From Acanthaster planci (taxonomy: Eukaryota; Echinodermata; Asteroidea; Valvatida; Acanthasteridae), in the NCBI RefSeq assembly GCF_001949145.1, contig NW_019091395.1, positions 803,263 to 866,551 of the forward strand: a stretch of 63,289 nucleotides of DNA, written 5' to 3'. This document shows, piece after piece, positions 20,523-35,000 of the stretch. How positions within the stretch are numbered: the stretch's first letter is position 1; each line of letters opens with the position of its first letter. The notes beneath the pieces were generated by a model. That model was not told where the DNA came from, made no database searches, and saw only the letters and a program-made list of their open reading frames with translations. Both the position numbers and the translations under genes were made by a program.

Positions 20523-23500
20523 TCACGGGAATTTGGTATAACATCTGAGGGCATCCAACTTATAGATTATCTGGCTCGAAGGGGGCGTTACTTGCTCGAA
20601 GTGTAGCGCCACCACCGGCAGCCGGCTTAAATCGTTCAGTCGCCCGTCGTCTTTCGTCCAGGTGTCGGACAGGCCGCCGCAGTTACAACGGGACGCCGCG
20701 TTTCCTCCAGCACAAGCTACGGAAACAAATGGAAATAAATGCTGGCTTTGAATTTTAAAAGTACTTCCTTACACTGGGGAATAACTTCATGAACACTTTT
20801 CGCAGAGGAAACCTGCATCTGGCGCACTACAACAGGGCATTTCTAAACCTTTCCTTCACCGATCCTCTTGGAATTTGTATCTTAAATTTTATCCTTGCAA
20901 TTTTATAGATGTTCCATACAAACGGAAATTACTTGCATCGTTCGGTCGAAAGTAACAACAAAGTCTACAGCTCCTCAAAGTAACAACAAAGTCTACAGCT
21001 CCTCAAGCCGAAGGATTTTTTATTGGGCCAAGTATTCCAAATTTGTGTGAATGCGAAGCAAGAGACGGGAATATCACTCTGCTAACGATCAAAGATTCAG
21101 CTGGGAGAAACACACATTTGTGGGCAATGGCTGCGGCCCATGCTATTGGCGTCCACAAACAAAGGGGTTCATTTACAGTCGCAGCCACATAGGATACTGC
21201 TCTATTTAGTCGATATCTTTCGCACAAACGCAGTGGTAGCTTTAATTTGCGCGAGTGTTGATCGCGGTCATGAGGTGTAAGTGTTGGCCGAAACGGTTGA
21301 CCATGAAGGAAATTCTTGGCCACCTAGGTTGCCCCTTTGGACAAATTGCCCTTTCTTGGAGGAACTGAAAGTGCCAATATTTTAGAAACGGGAAGTCCAT
21401 CATCAGAATCCCGTGTGGAACAAGGATGGAAACTTACTTCCGGTTGAAAAGCATCTACATCCTTCGTTGCCAGTCGCTTCCCCAGCCCAATTGCTCATCT
21501 GGCCACCTTGGGCCGACTCCCACCAAGCCAGTTGATCGATGCCGTCCCATAACTTGGCGTTCCAGCACTCGGCCTTCAGGAACTGGTTGCAACTCATTGA
21601 GACAGCCATTAGAGCTTCAATCTGCCGTCCAACAGAAAAAAAAACGGATGGTGACGCAATTAGATTAGGTAAACTGTGGTGAACACAATAGCAGGGTGCT
21701 ATTTGGTTTGTGTAAATCCTTTATTTTTACGTCAGAGTTACCCTTAACTAGCGCCCATACTGTGTCCGCCAAACTTCAAAAAAGGTTAATGGTCTTCACA
21801 ACCTTATCATGAAAGCGTTTCTTGGAAGTCAACATTTCCAGAGCTCCTTTTGAGGAATTTGCAAAAAGTTTAAAAATACCCTTGCCAGCGAGTGTCGATT
21901 TTAAATCGACTGAAATCATAAGAAGGGGTTATATGTTGGCAAAAGTCTTCTTCTCGATTGTCTGCCTGTCCTAGATTTTATTCCGGGGGGGCGTGGAAGT
22001 CGATTTCCTCTGGTCATCTCCCAGTACAGCTGATGAGCAACAATGTAAAACCGGATCAAACATTATCTTACCTGGTCTTGGTTGGCGTAATAGCTGATAG
22101 TCACGTCATATGGATTTGACGTCACATTTAATGACTGGCCCGATGTTGTATGGTCCACGGTTGTCCACCCAATCGCTTTATTGCAAAAAACAGGAACAAT
22201 GTTGAAATTTGGCGATGACTGTACATTCCAACCTATACATTTCTGTAGGAAGTGTTCACGAAGGACGACTTTGGCTACGGGGCACTGAACAATGGTTTTA
22301 AGAAAATTGAGTTTTTACCCCATCAGAGGCCTAAAAAAACGAGGGAAAGAAGACAAGAAATGTAATTTATTTTCAAAATTCGGGTGCTGGGAGAACCTTT
22401 GAGAAAACTCCGAGCAGTGAAACCCTGGCGATCAGTTACAGACTGAAAACCCAATACTACATTCCAATGAGTTCATTGCAGGAAGGGTTGTTTTTCTTTA
22501 ATTCCAACGCTGACTTCTTACCTGCCATGCTCGAGCAGTGTACGCGGAATGGTTCTTCTCCGGTGCCTATTCCATCTGGATCAATCATGTAATAGCCGTC
22601 GGTGGTGTACCCAGCCTGTCTGAGCGCGGAGCATGATTCTCGAATCATACCTAGATAGCATTAGTAAAATTAATTCTCATAGTCTAATACAGCCATGACC
22701 CTGATCCTTTTAAGGTTAGGGGCACAAGTAAAGATTTATCCAACGTGTTTGCTTTTGTAACTGATTGGTTGAAAGTTGAGGGCGCTTCCTGCAATATATT
22801 ACCTTGGGTGCACACTGACGCTTTACAAATACTTTTGTGCGATTTTTTTATAAAGCATGCTTACTAAAATGTATTACATGTATAACTAAAGCTGGACTTT
22901 AGTTATACTTTAGTTCTGCGATTAAAGAAGTTGAATTTGAAAACCCTCAGGACTTTAGACGACCCATGAGGCTGTGATGTATAACCAACATAAAGTCTTC
23001 GTTACTCGAGGATACAGGAAAATAAACGAACAGAAAACTATAAACGTTGAAGTAATTCGATACAAAAGAGATGTTGGGCACTCAATCTTCGATTTGTTTT
23101 GAATTTGCCACGTCATTGTCGCGTTTATGCGGAAGTTCCTCAGCCTCATATTCCTCAATCCTCGCCCAAAACAATTCTGGGTGAAAGTATGACTTCATTT
23201 ACCTGTTGGTATCACAGAACCATCTGTAGTCTGTTCGATTGTGCTTGGTTCTGCCGTGGTCTGCTCCATTGTAGTTGGTTCTGTTGTCGGTTCTTTTGTA
23301 GTGGGCTCCGACGTAGTTGGTTTTGTTGTTGCTGGTTCTGTGGTTGGTTCCATTGTAGTGGGCTGCATAGTAGTTGGCTCTATTGTAGTGGCTTCGGTGG
23401 AACGTGCTTCCACTGTAGTTGGTTCAGTTGTGGTTGGTACCATCGTAGATGGTTCCACTGAAGACTGAACCACGGTGGTGGTTGCCTCTACTGAAGTAGA

Positions 23501-24314
23501 TTTGGTTGTAGTTGGTTCCCTTGTGGTTGGCTCCGTTGTAGCCGGCTTTGTCGTAGTTGGTTGAGTGGTAGTTGGCTCCACTGTACTTGGTTCTATAATG
23601 GTTGGTTCAATTGTAGTTTGTTCAGTGGTAGTTAAATCCATCGTTGCTGGTTCAGTTGTAGCTGGCTTTGTAATTTGTTCCGTTGTTGTTTGCATGATTG
23701 TAGTGGAAAAGGCAGTTTTCAGATCTTCAGTCTTTTGGTTCTGCAAAAATAATTGAACATGCCTTTTTTTATTAAACTACGATTCACATGACTGTCATTT
23801 GCAATTGCATTTGTTCGTTTTCAAACCCACCTTTACAATCTCACTGAGAATTAAAAAAAATATAGTTTAAAAAACAGCTTTCAAGAATTATACCAGAATT
23901 ATCTCCTGTTATTTGTCACATTGTCAACAATCATGTTATTTTCACACCGGTGTTATCATAAGTAATTACTAATCTGAATCATGTGATAACAAATCTCACC
24001 ATGATTTCGTAGTATTTGAAGCGGTCATCTGTCTCCAGCTTCTCTGGGTCGCTACGGCTAGTGTTCCGATTCAGCTCGCAGAGGCGAAGGTTCTTGGCAT
24101 AGTTGAAAGAGACACAGTGGGAATGCTGGGAGCAGAGAGCTGAACATCGTACGGCCGAGCCGACTGCCGATCTCTCGGTGAAGGCGCTCCCCGTGAGTCG
24201 GCTGTTTTGCTGCATGGTAAAATGGTGTTGGATTTGGCTGACCTGGCAGACAATAAGACGAGCACTCGTAAAAACGCACAAGAGTGCGACAACAGTCTTC
24301 GATGATATAGCCAT
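20523..24314 (-). CDS. Secreted PAN/apple, Thr-rich, fibrinogen-like protein (paralogue A)
   Basis: Six exons, all with AG/GT borders and consistent phases (0,1,1,0,1): 24314-24000, 23740-23203, 22650-22522, 22175-22072, 21621-21438, 20716-20523; 487 residues. Residues 1-24 are a signal peptide. Exon 1 then carries a PAN/apple-type module (C-S-A-L-C-S-Q-H-S-H-C-V-S-F-N-Y). Exon 2 is a ~170-residue Thr/Glu/Pro mucin-like stalk of T-T-x-P-T-T repeats, likely O-glycosylated. Exons 3-6 form a fibrinogen-like C-terminal domain with ten cysteines (D-G-Y-Y-M-I-D-P-D-G, V-T-S-N-P-Y-D-V-T-I-S-Y, C-A-G-G, R-C-N-C-G). The domain is of the type seen in contactin-associated-like and some coral skeletal-matrix proteins. 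A role in extracellular matrix or recognition is inferred. Start chosen at 24314 because the signal peptide begins there. Confidence 0.85.
20949..21004. repeat. Two exact 28-bp tandem copies
   Basis: The unit AAAGTAACAACAAAGTCTAC plus eight further bases is repeated exactly in intron 5 of paralogue A. Confidence 0.85.
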
Positions 24315-24489
24315 TCTGGCGAGTAAACGATTATAGACAACAGCGGCAAAATCCCACATAAAAATATTTCCAAGATAGCTGGAGCCTTTTCAAATCCTAC
24401 AGTTTCATCAGTATTCCTCGCAAAAATAAATTTATGTTTATCATCAAAGCGCAAGCTGAGTTTGTGGCTTGCCACTATTGTTTCCATTC

Positions 24490-27400
24490 GTGGAAAAGGA
24501 AAATTAGTACTGTACGTGTACTCATTACAAAAAGTACATTTTGTTAGAATAAAGAATGTTTGTTATTGTTGAAAAATCTTTACCGAGTGCTACTAAGAAA
24601 GTAGTTCATTCATTGAAATTTAATCTGTGTTTGAACTTTTGTTTGAAAGGTTTTCAACGAAGTACTACTGATCGGACTGGAATTAATATGTTATAGCTTT
24701 CCCCTATGTATAAATTGCTAAAAAAAAACCTCCTTTCTGCAAATTTTGAAGGAAATAAAGAATGAGCAACACAACTTCAATTTCTAGTGGCCAATTCAGC
24801 AGAACTGCGTGCTTACAATACGTTAGCCTTGATTGGCTGTTTCTATCCTTACGACATTGCCCGTTTAATTAATGGAAGATTCGATACCACAATTAACGTC
24901 GAAGGGGTGTCCAAGGTTTGGTTCTTGAGTTGGAGAGGGGGTGGGATAGAAATAAAAAAAAGTAACTATTGGAAGTCACCGTTTATGCATCCCAGTATCA
25001 CCACAGCGTTAATTACTTTGTGCTTGAATTCATTGAGTTGTTGACATTTTAAGCGCTTCTCAGGAACCAGCCGTACAGTTTTCAAGTCAAAGAAAGGTTT
25101 CTTCCTTCGTGTCCTCAGTACAATTTTCCATTTGTGTGGCATTAAAAGTTTCACACCACCCTTAAGAAAGCTTAAGATACGGTGTTAAGATTGGTATTGC
25201 ATTTTCAACAGGTGCTTCGCTTTCAACTCTTCTGAACACATTACATAAGACGGTAAGGCTTAGAAAAACCCGAAGAAAAAAAAAACTTTCTTTTGAAATC
25301 CTTGTCAGAAGGTAAACTGAACTTGACCACTTAAGTCTTATTCTTAAAGCTCGCATTTTTCTTTTGGACGGTGCGCTGTTTTCGTTCTGCCTAGCCACAC
25401 ACCGTATCGCAGTTCTATGTTGCCATCACTCACAGTTGAAATACACGTTAATTCGCGTCTTCCTTACTGACGGTTTACACTTCAGGCTGATGCAAAAGCG
25501 AAGTTAATTTTCCTTTTCTTCCAAGCATGTAAATATCCTGTGAATGTAGCCTTACCCCGAAAGTTTGGATCTGGATCCGTCCTTGGTCAAAACCCATGGC
25601 AAGTGCATTGTCACTCAATAAAGTACAACACGTCAATTAAAGCAATTCTGAAGCTGTTGGATTTCACACTAATCTATCTTTTTAATATGTCACAAGGATT
25701 TGATAAAATACTTAACAAATAACACACAATTTCGAATAAAATAACGTTTATGGCCAAACCTATTTGAATTTTTTTTTCTATTTGAAGAATTCCCTCACAT
25801 ATTCGTCCTTTTCACGCCTTTGAAACAGATTCTACTCGCTAAACCTCTCTGAGTTTTTTCCCCCAAATCACACTGTTAGTACTTTTCTTCTAATTAAGCT
25901 CAAGCATATACCCTAGCCCGAAAGAATACTTGATTTACGTGTCAGTCACACTTGAATTGAAAGCGAGGCTAATATTTTGGGGGAATCTTGAAGTAAAATG
26001 ACGCAATGAAATAAAAGTAAATTCAAAACGTTTGATTGTATGTCATTGTTTTCATCCACATTTACAAACTGAAACAGAGGCCTGGAACTGGAATCCCAAA
26101 TAGTCTGGCACCACCTCCATTTAATAGATCACATCTTATAAGAGATTCGGGAATCATAATCTAAAATGGCTTCCATGTTAAAAAGGTCTATAGAGATTCG
26201 TAGTCAGTAAATGAAAACAAAGTGCGAGACGGAAACTTCCCACGTACGACAGTTCCACTTAACATTATTGACCAAGGTCGTTCTTGCTCCCCCAATGGAG
26301 CTGGGCTTTCTAAGTAATGTTGAGATAATTGGACATCTTTTTCAAGGGGCTAAGATTGATTTTCATACCCTTGGTTGAAAATTGGTATCGATTAGGTGCT
26401 CTTCAAGTGAACACAAGGAGGTGATACAAAACGACAAGAGGCCGTCTGTTATGTTTGAGAGATCACACACACCAGCGGCCATTTAATAAAAGGGCCCAAA
26501 AACGTTTATGACGAAAACCTCGTTCTGTTCCGTAAACCCAAATTTCGGGCCGGCCCCTTGAAAAGGAACTACCATATGGACGAGCCAAAGGGGGATTTCT
26601 GCTGTAACAAAATGACCCTATTGTGAAGATACAACATTAATGTTCGCTATGTTCTAAACCAAGCAACACTGTTCAAAACTAATAAACTTTAAATGGGAAA
26701 CATGGAGACATAAAATGTCAGAAAGTCATGCATGTAAGCACGTAATTACGTGAACATGTAACAAAGCTATTTGTATTTGCGTTCTAGCCCTTCCCCCAAA
26801 TCTCTTATTATTCTACTTCATTTTTGTTTGAATAAAGAAGCTATGTTCAATATAGGAGACAATATTTGTGTACTCGTACTCAAAATCCTTTTTTATTTTC
26901 ACGGTGAAAGAACTAGATGAGTAAAACGACTTCGGTTACACCATGTATAAATCTCTTTCTTGAGTAGGTGTGGTTCTGAGAAGAACCGGGAAGGCGACGT
27001 TTCGAATAGTGCACTCTGTCCGTCTTCAGGAGACTGCCTGTCCTTTTTTATTCCTGTACTAATCAATACTCATACATATATAAATGTACCCGTTATAGAC
27101 CCTATTCACTAGAAAAAGCCCTCATGTTTGTGTTCATACCCATGCAGAACTACTAGTGGCATAAATTCGAGCTGCAAATTGGGAGTAGTGGTTGTGGGTC
27201 GTGGGGGAGGGCTTGCCCTGCCATGGAACTTTGAAAGAATGCGGGGGAGGGGTCGCTGACACCATGTGACACTAGTGGGCGATGTTTGCTATACATTTTG
27301 CAATCAATATGTATTCCACCCCTGGGGAACCTTATGTAAACACTGCTTATTAAGTGGCTCTAAGGAATTGTTGTCCCAGTCTGACTGCCATTGAATACAT

Positions 27401-28955
27401 TTTGGTTAGGAAGTTCCAACAAGTTTTCATAACCACCTCATTTATTTTCAACTCCGAATAAATGTGCGGTAACCCTGCATACCTATGGCGTGGACTTGCG
27501 AACAAAAGATGTCCACGCGATGCAGGAAGAGAAGACGTTCTGTGAACTTAAAAAAAAAATTGTTTACAGGCATTTTGGGTTACGGTTATCAGTGGTAAAC
27601 TTAACAAGAACATTAAAAACATTATTTTTACAGAAATCCTGCTGAGAATCGTTTTCCCGATTCAAGAAAAATGAATATGTCATTCGAGTTTTCTTAACTG
27701 CACGAAAACTAGTCATGCACCGTAAACCGGTTGTAGGTTTGTGTCTGAGGATTCAACAGCCCATCCCCTGGTAAAAAAAAAAAACAGTGGGAGATACACA
27801 CATGTATTTCTATTCCCCGGGATTCATGCCCATGGGAAGTATTCCAAGGATGTACTGGATGGGACACTTTTCCTGACAACGGCTTCATTTAAAAAACCAA
27901 ACAAATGCCACTTTGGAAAGTATTTAAAGAAAGGACATGAGTGTGAACCACTGGACACAATTCCATTATATTTATAATCTTTGCAATTAAGTTATGAATA
28001 ATTATTTCCAACTCAAAATGTCCATCTTGCCCCACGTGATTGGGGCTCGATGGGACGATTCCAAACTGATTTCCCTATAGCTTAAGTTAATGTACAGATT
28101 TTTTACCATGCTTGTTATTTGCAAGGCAAGGGATACATTGCGGTTGCATATTAATTATTAGTGGTCCGTTCTTGGGGTTTGGAGATAATTTAATCGTTTC
28201 CTTTAATTCTTAAGTCCCTTGGGAAACGGGTTTAACTAAAGGAAGGCATAATTCTTTAGCAATATCACACCGTGAAATTTCCTGAGGGATATGATAAGCA
28301 CAAAAGTTGCTCGACAAATGTAGGCCAACTGAAACTGCATGAAATTGTGATTGGGCACTGTCCCATCTTGCCCAAGACGACCTGTCCCATCCTGCTCTAC
28401 ATGCATGCAGTTATTTTATGAAGCCACTGTAAAACACATGCACAGAGTTGAATACTTCTGGCTCTTCTGTGACACAATAGACTAATAACCTGGCCAAACT
28501 ACGCGATATTACCACTCTGTACCGTACTGTGATTTGCTAGGGATCGCTAAACATCTTACTAACGTGAAATGTCCCCCAATATAATTTTTTTCGATTTTTC
28601 CGAGAAGACTCAAGACCAACTCAACGTATTTGTGATGCAAATATGACTGTCTTGTGTCGGTTTATTCACAGCACTGTGTCACAGCGCCATCTGTTGCTTG
28701 CTGATAAAGTTCTTAAGCTGTCCCATCTTGCCCCGTGTCCCATCATGCCCCACCTACTATCTATTGCGATCTCCTTATTGATGTACAATTCCTCGGCTAA
28801 TGTTGTATCTGATATCAACACTAAGAATTCAATTCTAAAATAGTTTCAACAGGCCACAGAGACTCACGAAGTGACGAAAGTCTTCTTAGCTGGTCTTTCT
28901 CAGTTCCCTCAGCAACAGGGGCAGAATTTCCTATAGGTCGCCCAGGAGAAGCGAA
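24490..28955. other. Intergenic region between the two paralogues
   Basis: No gene recognised. At 26965-27030 the minus strand reads a motif (CTGAAGACGGACAG then ATTCGAAACGTCG) resembling ends of retroelements. The phrase TGTCCCATCTTGCCC recurs in varied form near 28018, 28363 and 28718, probably from a degraded transposon. Promoter of paralogue A should be at 24315-24700 but no element was recognised. Confidence 0.35.
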
Positions 28956-29005
28956 CATCCATGATCGTACACTTCTTTACCCCATATCGAGAGGATCGAA
29001 CACGG

Positions 29006-32000
29006 TTAGCCTGTGGGCGCTGTTGCGCACTGCAACCTGCCCAAGTTGTAGTAGAGCTCATTGGGTGGTGCAGCACTGTCGAAGTGAAGCGCCTTCACTG
29101 GCAGCCGCGCCTTGTCGACGATGAAGCCACCATCCGTGTGCCAGTGATTGGCGTATGCGCCACAGTTGCACCGAGAAGTCGGGTCACTACCAGCACAGGC
29201 TGAAATCAAGCATTGAGAGATTCGAGGGGTTACCAGTGAATCGTTAAAGAATTATCCAAGATTTGACGAGTTGGTACAGAATTGTAACGGTAAGACTCAT
29301 ATGCGGTCGACGCCCTATACACCACCACCGGTCAATTTTCAACGAAAAATGAGCACAGAGTCGTCACCGACACCACGAACTGCCACATTTTCGTCCGTGA
29401 GGTAATCTTGTAGGTCTATGTGTACATTTTAGAGAATTGAGTTACTTTCGTTTTCACGAACTGACATCCTGTACAGCGCAGCACTTCCAGCGCACACTGT
29501 GTGCATTTAGTTTCACGAACTAATACTAACCTGATTTCACTAATTGAAACAGATTTTAACTAAATTTGGAGGTAAGGCAGCAAGTATATAGATGTATTAA
29601 ATTCATGTCAAACTTTTCAAAGCATTTTTCTCCTCGCTGTATTGCCGTAACAAGTTTGGGTGTTCCGGAAACAAAAAAAAACTTTTCAGTTGCAGTTTTC
29701 GCAGCGCGGGCACTGACGGGTGCTAGCGCGCGTACTGACAGGTGCTAGTTCTTGAAGCTGAAATTGTTAAAAGCGCAGTTTTCTTGAACCGACACACACT
29801 TGCAACTGAGTGTCAGTTCGTGGTGTCGGAGACGACATGTATCTAGGCAAACTTGGCCCACAGTCATCCCCTAATAAATGACTGAACACGGTCCAGTCTC
29901 TGGGTTACGTCAGTTGGTCAGTTAGTCGAACGCCAGTCCGCTAAAAGAAAAGCCAACTGCATTGAGCCCCGAGCTGGAACCAAGAGATGGCGCAATTTTC
30001 CTTGCAAGAGTTGCTCCTTTTAATAGTCGGAAGTGCACTTCGCGCAAACAACTATAAAATGCGCACGTTATGGTTGCGTTGCTACCAGCAAATGAGCACT
30101 TTGGTGTCTTCTATTTTCAGCCAATGAGGGGTATACTTATGGTCGAGGTGGATTAAACCTACACTGTAAAAAACAGTTGGGCAAAACAGTGTTGGGCATT
30201 TCTAATTTGCCCAACCTTGGTTAAAGCTACATCACTGTTGGTCAAATATTGACCAGATATTGGGAAGAATGTGCCCAAAGGTTGCTAAGTTGATATTTTT
30301 ACCAACATTGGGCAAAATACCAACCCAAAATTGACCAACCTTTTTACAGTGTATAAGTGGCTGCAAACGCACTTTAATAGCTCGTGGTGGTAGGGTGTCC
30401 ACAGAATGGCTGTAAATCACGTGTTATGTTCGTTCCACCAAATGCTATACATGACCTATTGCACATCCCGTGACTTCTTCTATCCCTCATGCAGCCTTCA
30501 GAGAGGGTTTCACTAATGGAGTCATCCGGGCACAAATGTAGCTAGAAAAGACAACTGACACGTCATTTTTGCTGTGTGGTAGTTATGCAGCCTCTTAAAC
30601 TGGGACTTGGAGGAACTTGCGTTACACAGTTTTGTATGAGAAACGCCAGTGTAAAGCGTTTGAAGTCTTTAATCTCTCTAAATCAACGTATTGTTGCACA
30701 GATTTATCTGAACTAATTTTTTTAATGGGATGTCGGCCAACTCGTTCATTCAGAGACCGAGAGGAGGGAGGGAACGTTACCCTTCCTAGCACAAACAATG
30801 GGAAAAGAAGAATGAGAGAAACTTGAGAAAAAATGGAAAAGGTACAATGATTATAAAGATGAACAAAGAAATTGAGTGGGGCGGGATTTGAAACTGCGGC
30901 CTCCGGAATACCGTACGGGTCCTCTATCAACTGAGCTATACAGCCCTATGTTGGTGGCTCTTCCCATTTGTCAATATCTGTTCGGGGGTTGCTAGACAGA
31001 AGCCATTAAACCTGAAACACCATGTAGCCAGGGATCACACCCCAATAACACAAGACAACCTGGGAAGTGGTGAACAGGGATCACTCAAAGGGGATACGGC
31101 TTTTTGAACATAAATCATGAAACAAAATTATGTAGGGAAACTGACCAGGTGCTTTCAAATGATTATAAAGATGACCAAAGAAATTGCTTACAAATCATTC
31201 TAATTCAAAGGTTAAATAAGCAGATTGCGAAGTGAAACATTAATATTGAAATGGTCTCTTTTAACAAAGTCTTCAAAGGCTACCATAGAAAAAAAACCAA
31301 TTGGGTAATCGATGAGCTGAGTTGATATTGACCGTTAATTAAGTTTTAGGTTGGCATCACTCAGACTTAAACAAAATGGGTTGTGATGGGCAATTTATAT
31401 TGCTCCGTTTACATATGTCATCTTCATCACAATCAAAGTGAAAAAGAGGACACAACAAACATGAAAACCGTCGTTTACGACACGTCTCATGAGTTATTTT
31501 GCTTATTTATATGGGAAATATGGACATTATACAAGTCTAGAAAGCCGCTGTAGTTATGTCGCGTCGGCGCGGCATTTATCAGACATCAGTAGCTATAGTT
31601 TATGTAGTGCGTACAAAAAAGTTTCACTGTTTTCTTGAAGTCAAAACGAGTGTGCCTGCTATTAATGGTAAGAAATGTGTCTGTAAAGTTGTTTTTAGAG
31701 AGAAAACCCACTTAAAAACATTAAAACATAAAATGTTGTTGAGGGCGTGAAAATAGAGGCGGGCTGTGATGAGCACCTAATTCAAAATAACCAGTAATCA
31801 TTGAAATTCCCATTGCAGGCAATCAGTAAACCAGTCAATACCTCTCCCTGTCTTAACTGGCATACTTACATCCAAAGCAGCTACAACCTTTGATACCAAA
31901 CGCCGCCCCGGCCCAATTGCGCATCCTTGTGCCATCATTAGCCACCCACCATCCCAACTGCGTCTCGCCTATCCACAAATGGGCGTTCCTACACTCGGCA

Positions 32001-35000
32001 ATGAGTCTCTGACGACAGCCGGAAGAGATATCAACCAGTGCTTGGATCTTGTGGAGATGTATATACGAAACATTAAAGCCTTAATTGAATGACAATTTTG
32101 AAAAAGATTAAATTGAAAACTACCCACCGCCATTATTAAACAAGGCTCTTAAGCAGCAAAATGTCAGCATGGACTGAGAGTATTATCGTATTATGTGGTA
32201 TGAGTGTCACGATAATAAGAGAGGCTCAAATAAATTGTTAACGTGTTAAAGTGAGCCTTTTCCCCATGATTAAAATAAACTTGAAGGTCACAAAGCCGGG
32301 CAGTAAATAAATAACTTTTAAAAGGTGATTTTTTTTTCAAAATGCCGAGAAAAACCGAAGGAAGAGATGCAGAAAGGGTAACCTCTTGAATATGAACCAA
32401 GGATTTTCTCAGCAGTAATCTTTTCCCTTGGTCTAGATAGACAATGCAGATAAATTTACTTTCGCTTTTAAACCCTCTTCTGTCCCAACAACCCAACATT
32501 AATGTTGCTGAAGCAGTTACGTAACTCAGATGCATATTATAATTCCCGACCGGCACGCTTCGTACCATTGCATTTTAAAGTAAAAGCATCGTTTACTAAC
32601 AGCGCAGTGGGTAGTCTGATCGGATGCCAACATTGTTCTCGTGGGTATAATTTGCCTCCATAGATTTTTAAAAAATACCAGTTTGATTCCCGACAGGACT
32701 TGTCCCATCGCAACCCATGGTAATTTTTAGTCAAACGTTTAAATCTTTAAACTATCTACAAGAGACGCGAAACATATGCAACAAAATTCAATGTACAAAA
32801 TTCCACCGGGTGTCATGGGGGCTTGGCTAATTCACAAACGGCGACAGGTTCGTTGCCGCTGACGATCAGGGCTTCAATTATCGCAAAGCAATCGCTGTTT
32901 TCAACAGCAAATGTGCTTGAGCATCGCAACGTGGCAGAACTAAACGTAAAAACTCAGTGGCTTTCAACACACATGTAGTTCAGGGTAGTGGTCAAACTGA
33001 GCACGCTGTACAGATATGCATATTTACATTCATTTTATGCATATTCATCCTAAAGCGCCATTCGGCTTCATTTTCGTGACCTCAGTGACAGGACGTGCGC
33101 AAGTGTTATCTTGTTTAACTGTTCTGAGTGAACACCGCCAGCCCCCATGGAGTACAAGAACAAATCACCATGAGCTTGAAAAGGTTAAGGATTAACAGTT
33201 AATACCTGGTCGGTGTTAGCGTTATAAGCAATCGTAATATCAAATGGGTCAGAAGTCACCCGTATCGCATGTCCAGCGTTGGGATGGTCGACATTGGTCC
33301 ATCCAGTTGCTGCAGAGAGACAAAAAAATACTCATCCAGTTCCTAAAACATATGGTGTACTATTTACGACACACATTTCTGCCTCTCTCTACCCTCTTCG
33401 AAGGCGACGCAACTACACAACGCGATGGCACGACGGCTCTCTTGCTTCCTGTGCCGTGTCGTACCCTTCGAAGGTCGCGTGGTGCTGTCTTACGTCTTTT
33501 TCTTCTATTTTCTGCCTAAAATGTCGTTTCTTCCGTCGCCGTCGCGTCGCACTGTCGTGCGTCATGTCGTGTCCTGTATTGCGTTGCCTGAAGCACGACG
33601 TGACGCATGACACGACTCACGAGGAGACGCGTCGTGTGATTTCATCCTTGGCTTTGAGGTGTTTGTAGAGGGCGTTTTTGCTGTTTTCTTTCATTTCCGA
33701 CCATTGCGCTTCCACAGTACATGCTATGAGTAGCAGGCCTTCTGTTGTTTTTCATCATGCATTCTTCCTGACTGTGTGTTTTCATTAAGAGTGAGTTGTT
33801 GAAGAGTGAGCTGTTGAAGAAAAGGGTTTTTGTTTGCCTTTTTTAATAAAATATCATTAGAAAGAGTTTCGCGATCAACTATCAACATTGTCTTCAGGAA
33901 ATAAATAACATTAAGGTCAACCACAACAATGTTTTAGCTTTTCCTGCTCTAGTTTTGATCTTTCTAATAATTATTTGTAAATCTATTCTGACATACAATA
34001 CATCAATCATTTTTACGTGCTTGCAAAAAGGAAATATGCGGATCTGATGAGAAATTGTGTGCGTGGCCAAACAGAGTTGAAGAAAAGACACCGTCACAAT
34101 AATAATAGGATTCAGAAACACGGACTGATATCATTGAAAGTCTGGAGCTGATGAAGTTAACGAGGAAAACTGAAGGAAGACTGAAGACAGGTCGTTTCAG
34201 GCGACGTAATAGGCGACGCGACGCACGACACGACATACGACGCAACTCAGGACGGTACGACGAGACGGGCGACGGAAGGGGCGACCTTTAGGCAGACAAA
34301 AAAGTAACAAGGAAAGGACAAAAGACAGCATGACGCGATGGGCCGCGGCACGACGCATCGTGTAGTTGCGTCGCCTCGAGGGAGGCTATATATAGAGAGA
34401 AATATGTGTCGTAAATAGTACGCCATGGAAACAAGTTTTATTCAGCGTAATTTTATGCACATTCCGCCCTTCTTCAATGCATGGAAAAAGTGCCATTCTC
34501 TTTTCTTGGGGGGGGGGTAAAGTGCATTGAACAAAGACATTCCCACGCTTTTCCTGAAAACTGTAAAGGAGCCATTACTGTGATTGTAATCTGGGAGGGC
34601 AATGTTCATAGTGAGAGTTCTCTTTAAATTTAACCAAAATTTGCTCATTGACAATTCTGGGGAAGAGCTTCCCGTTGACTTATTGTTGGATACTTATCCA
34701 ACAAGGAATTACCACAAAAAACGAAATCTCAAAATTGGAGTATAAATGTGCACCAAATCACGCACGACAAATTGCTTTACATCAAAACATAATATAAGGT
34801 GGTATGTTTTTAGAGTGATGCTGTAAAACAGACATGTGACAACCTGTCAAGGCAAAGGATTAATAACGTCATCTTAGAATCGAGCGTACTTGTCATTTCT
34901 GAACAATAAACCTCAAATGGCTCTTCTCCGTTGTGTCCTCCGTCAGGATCAATCATGTAATGGCCGTCGGTTGTGTGTCCAGCCTGTTTGAGTGCCGAGC

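Noticed and set aside
23241-23756. Plus-strand Val/Gly-rich open frames
   Set aside because: Antisense of the Thr-rich stalk exon of paralogue A; the minus strand has the splice sites and phase agreement.
26985-27025. Hammerhead ribozyme (CTGAAGA ... GAAAC on the minus strand)
   Set aside because: The bases that should open and close stem II are C and C and do not pair; other stems were not found.
27741-27977. 78-codon plus-strand frame
   Set aside because: Starts at a TTG-type codon, includes a poly-A-derived lysine run and has no recognisable domain; probably transposon debris at most.
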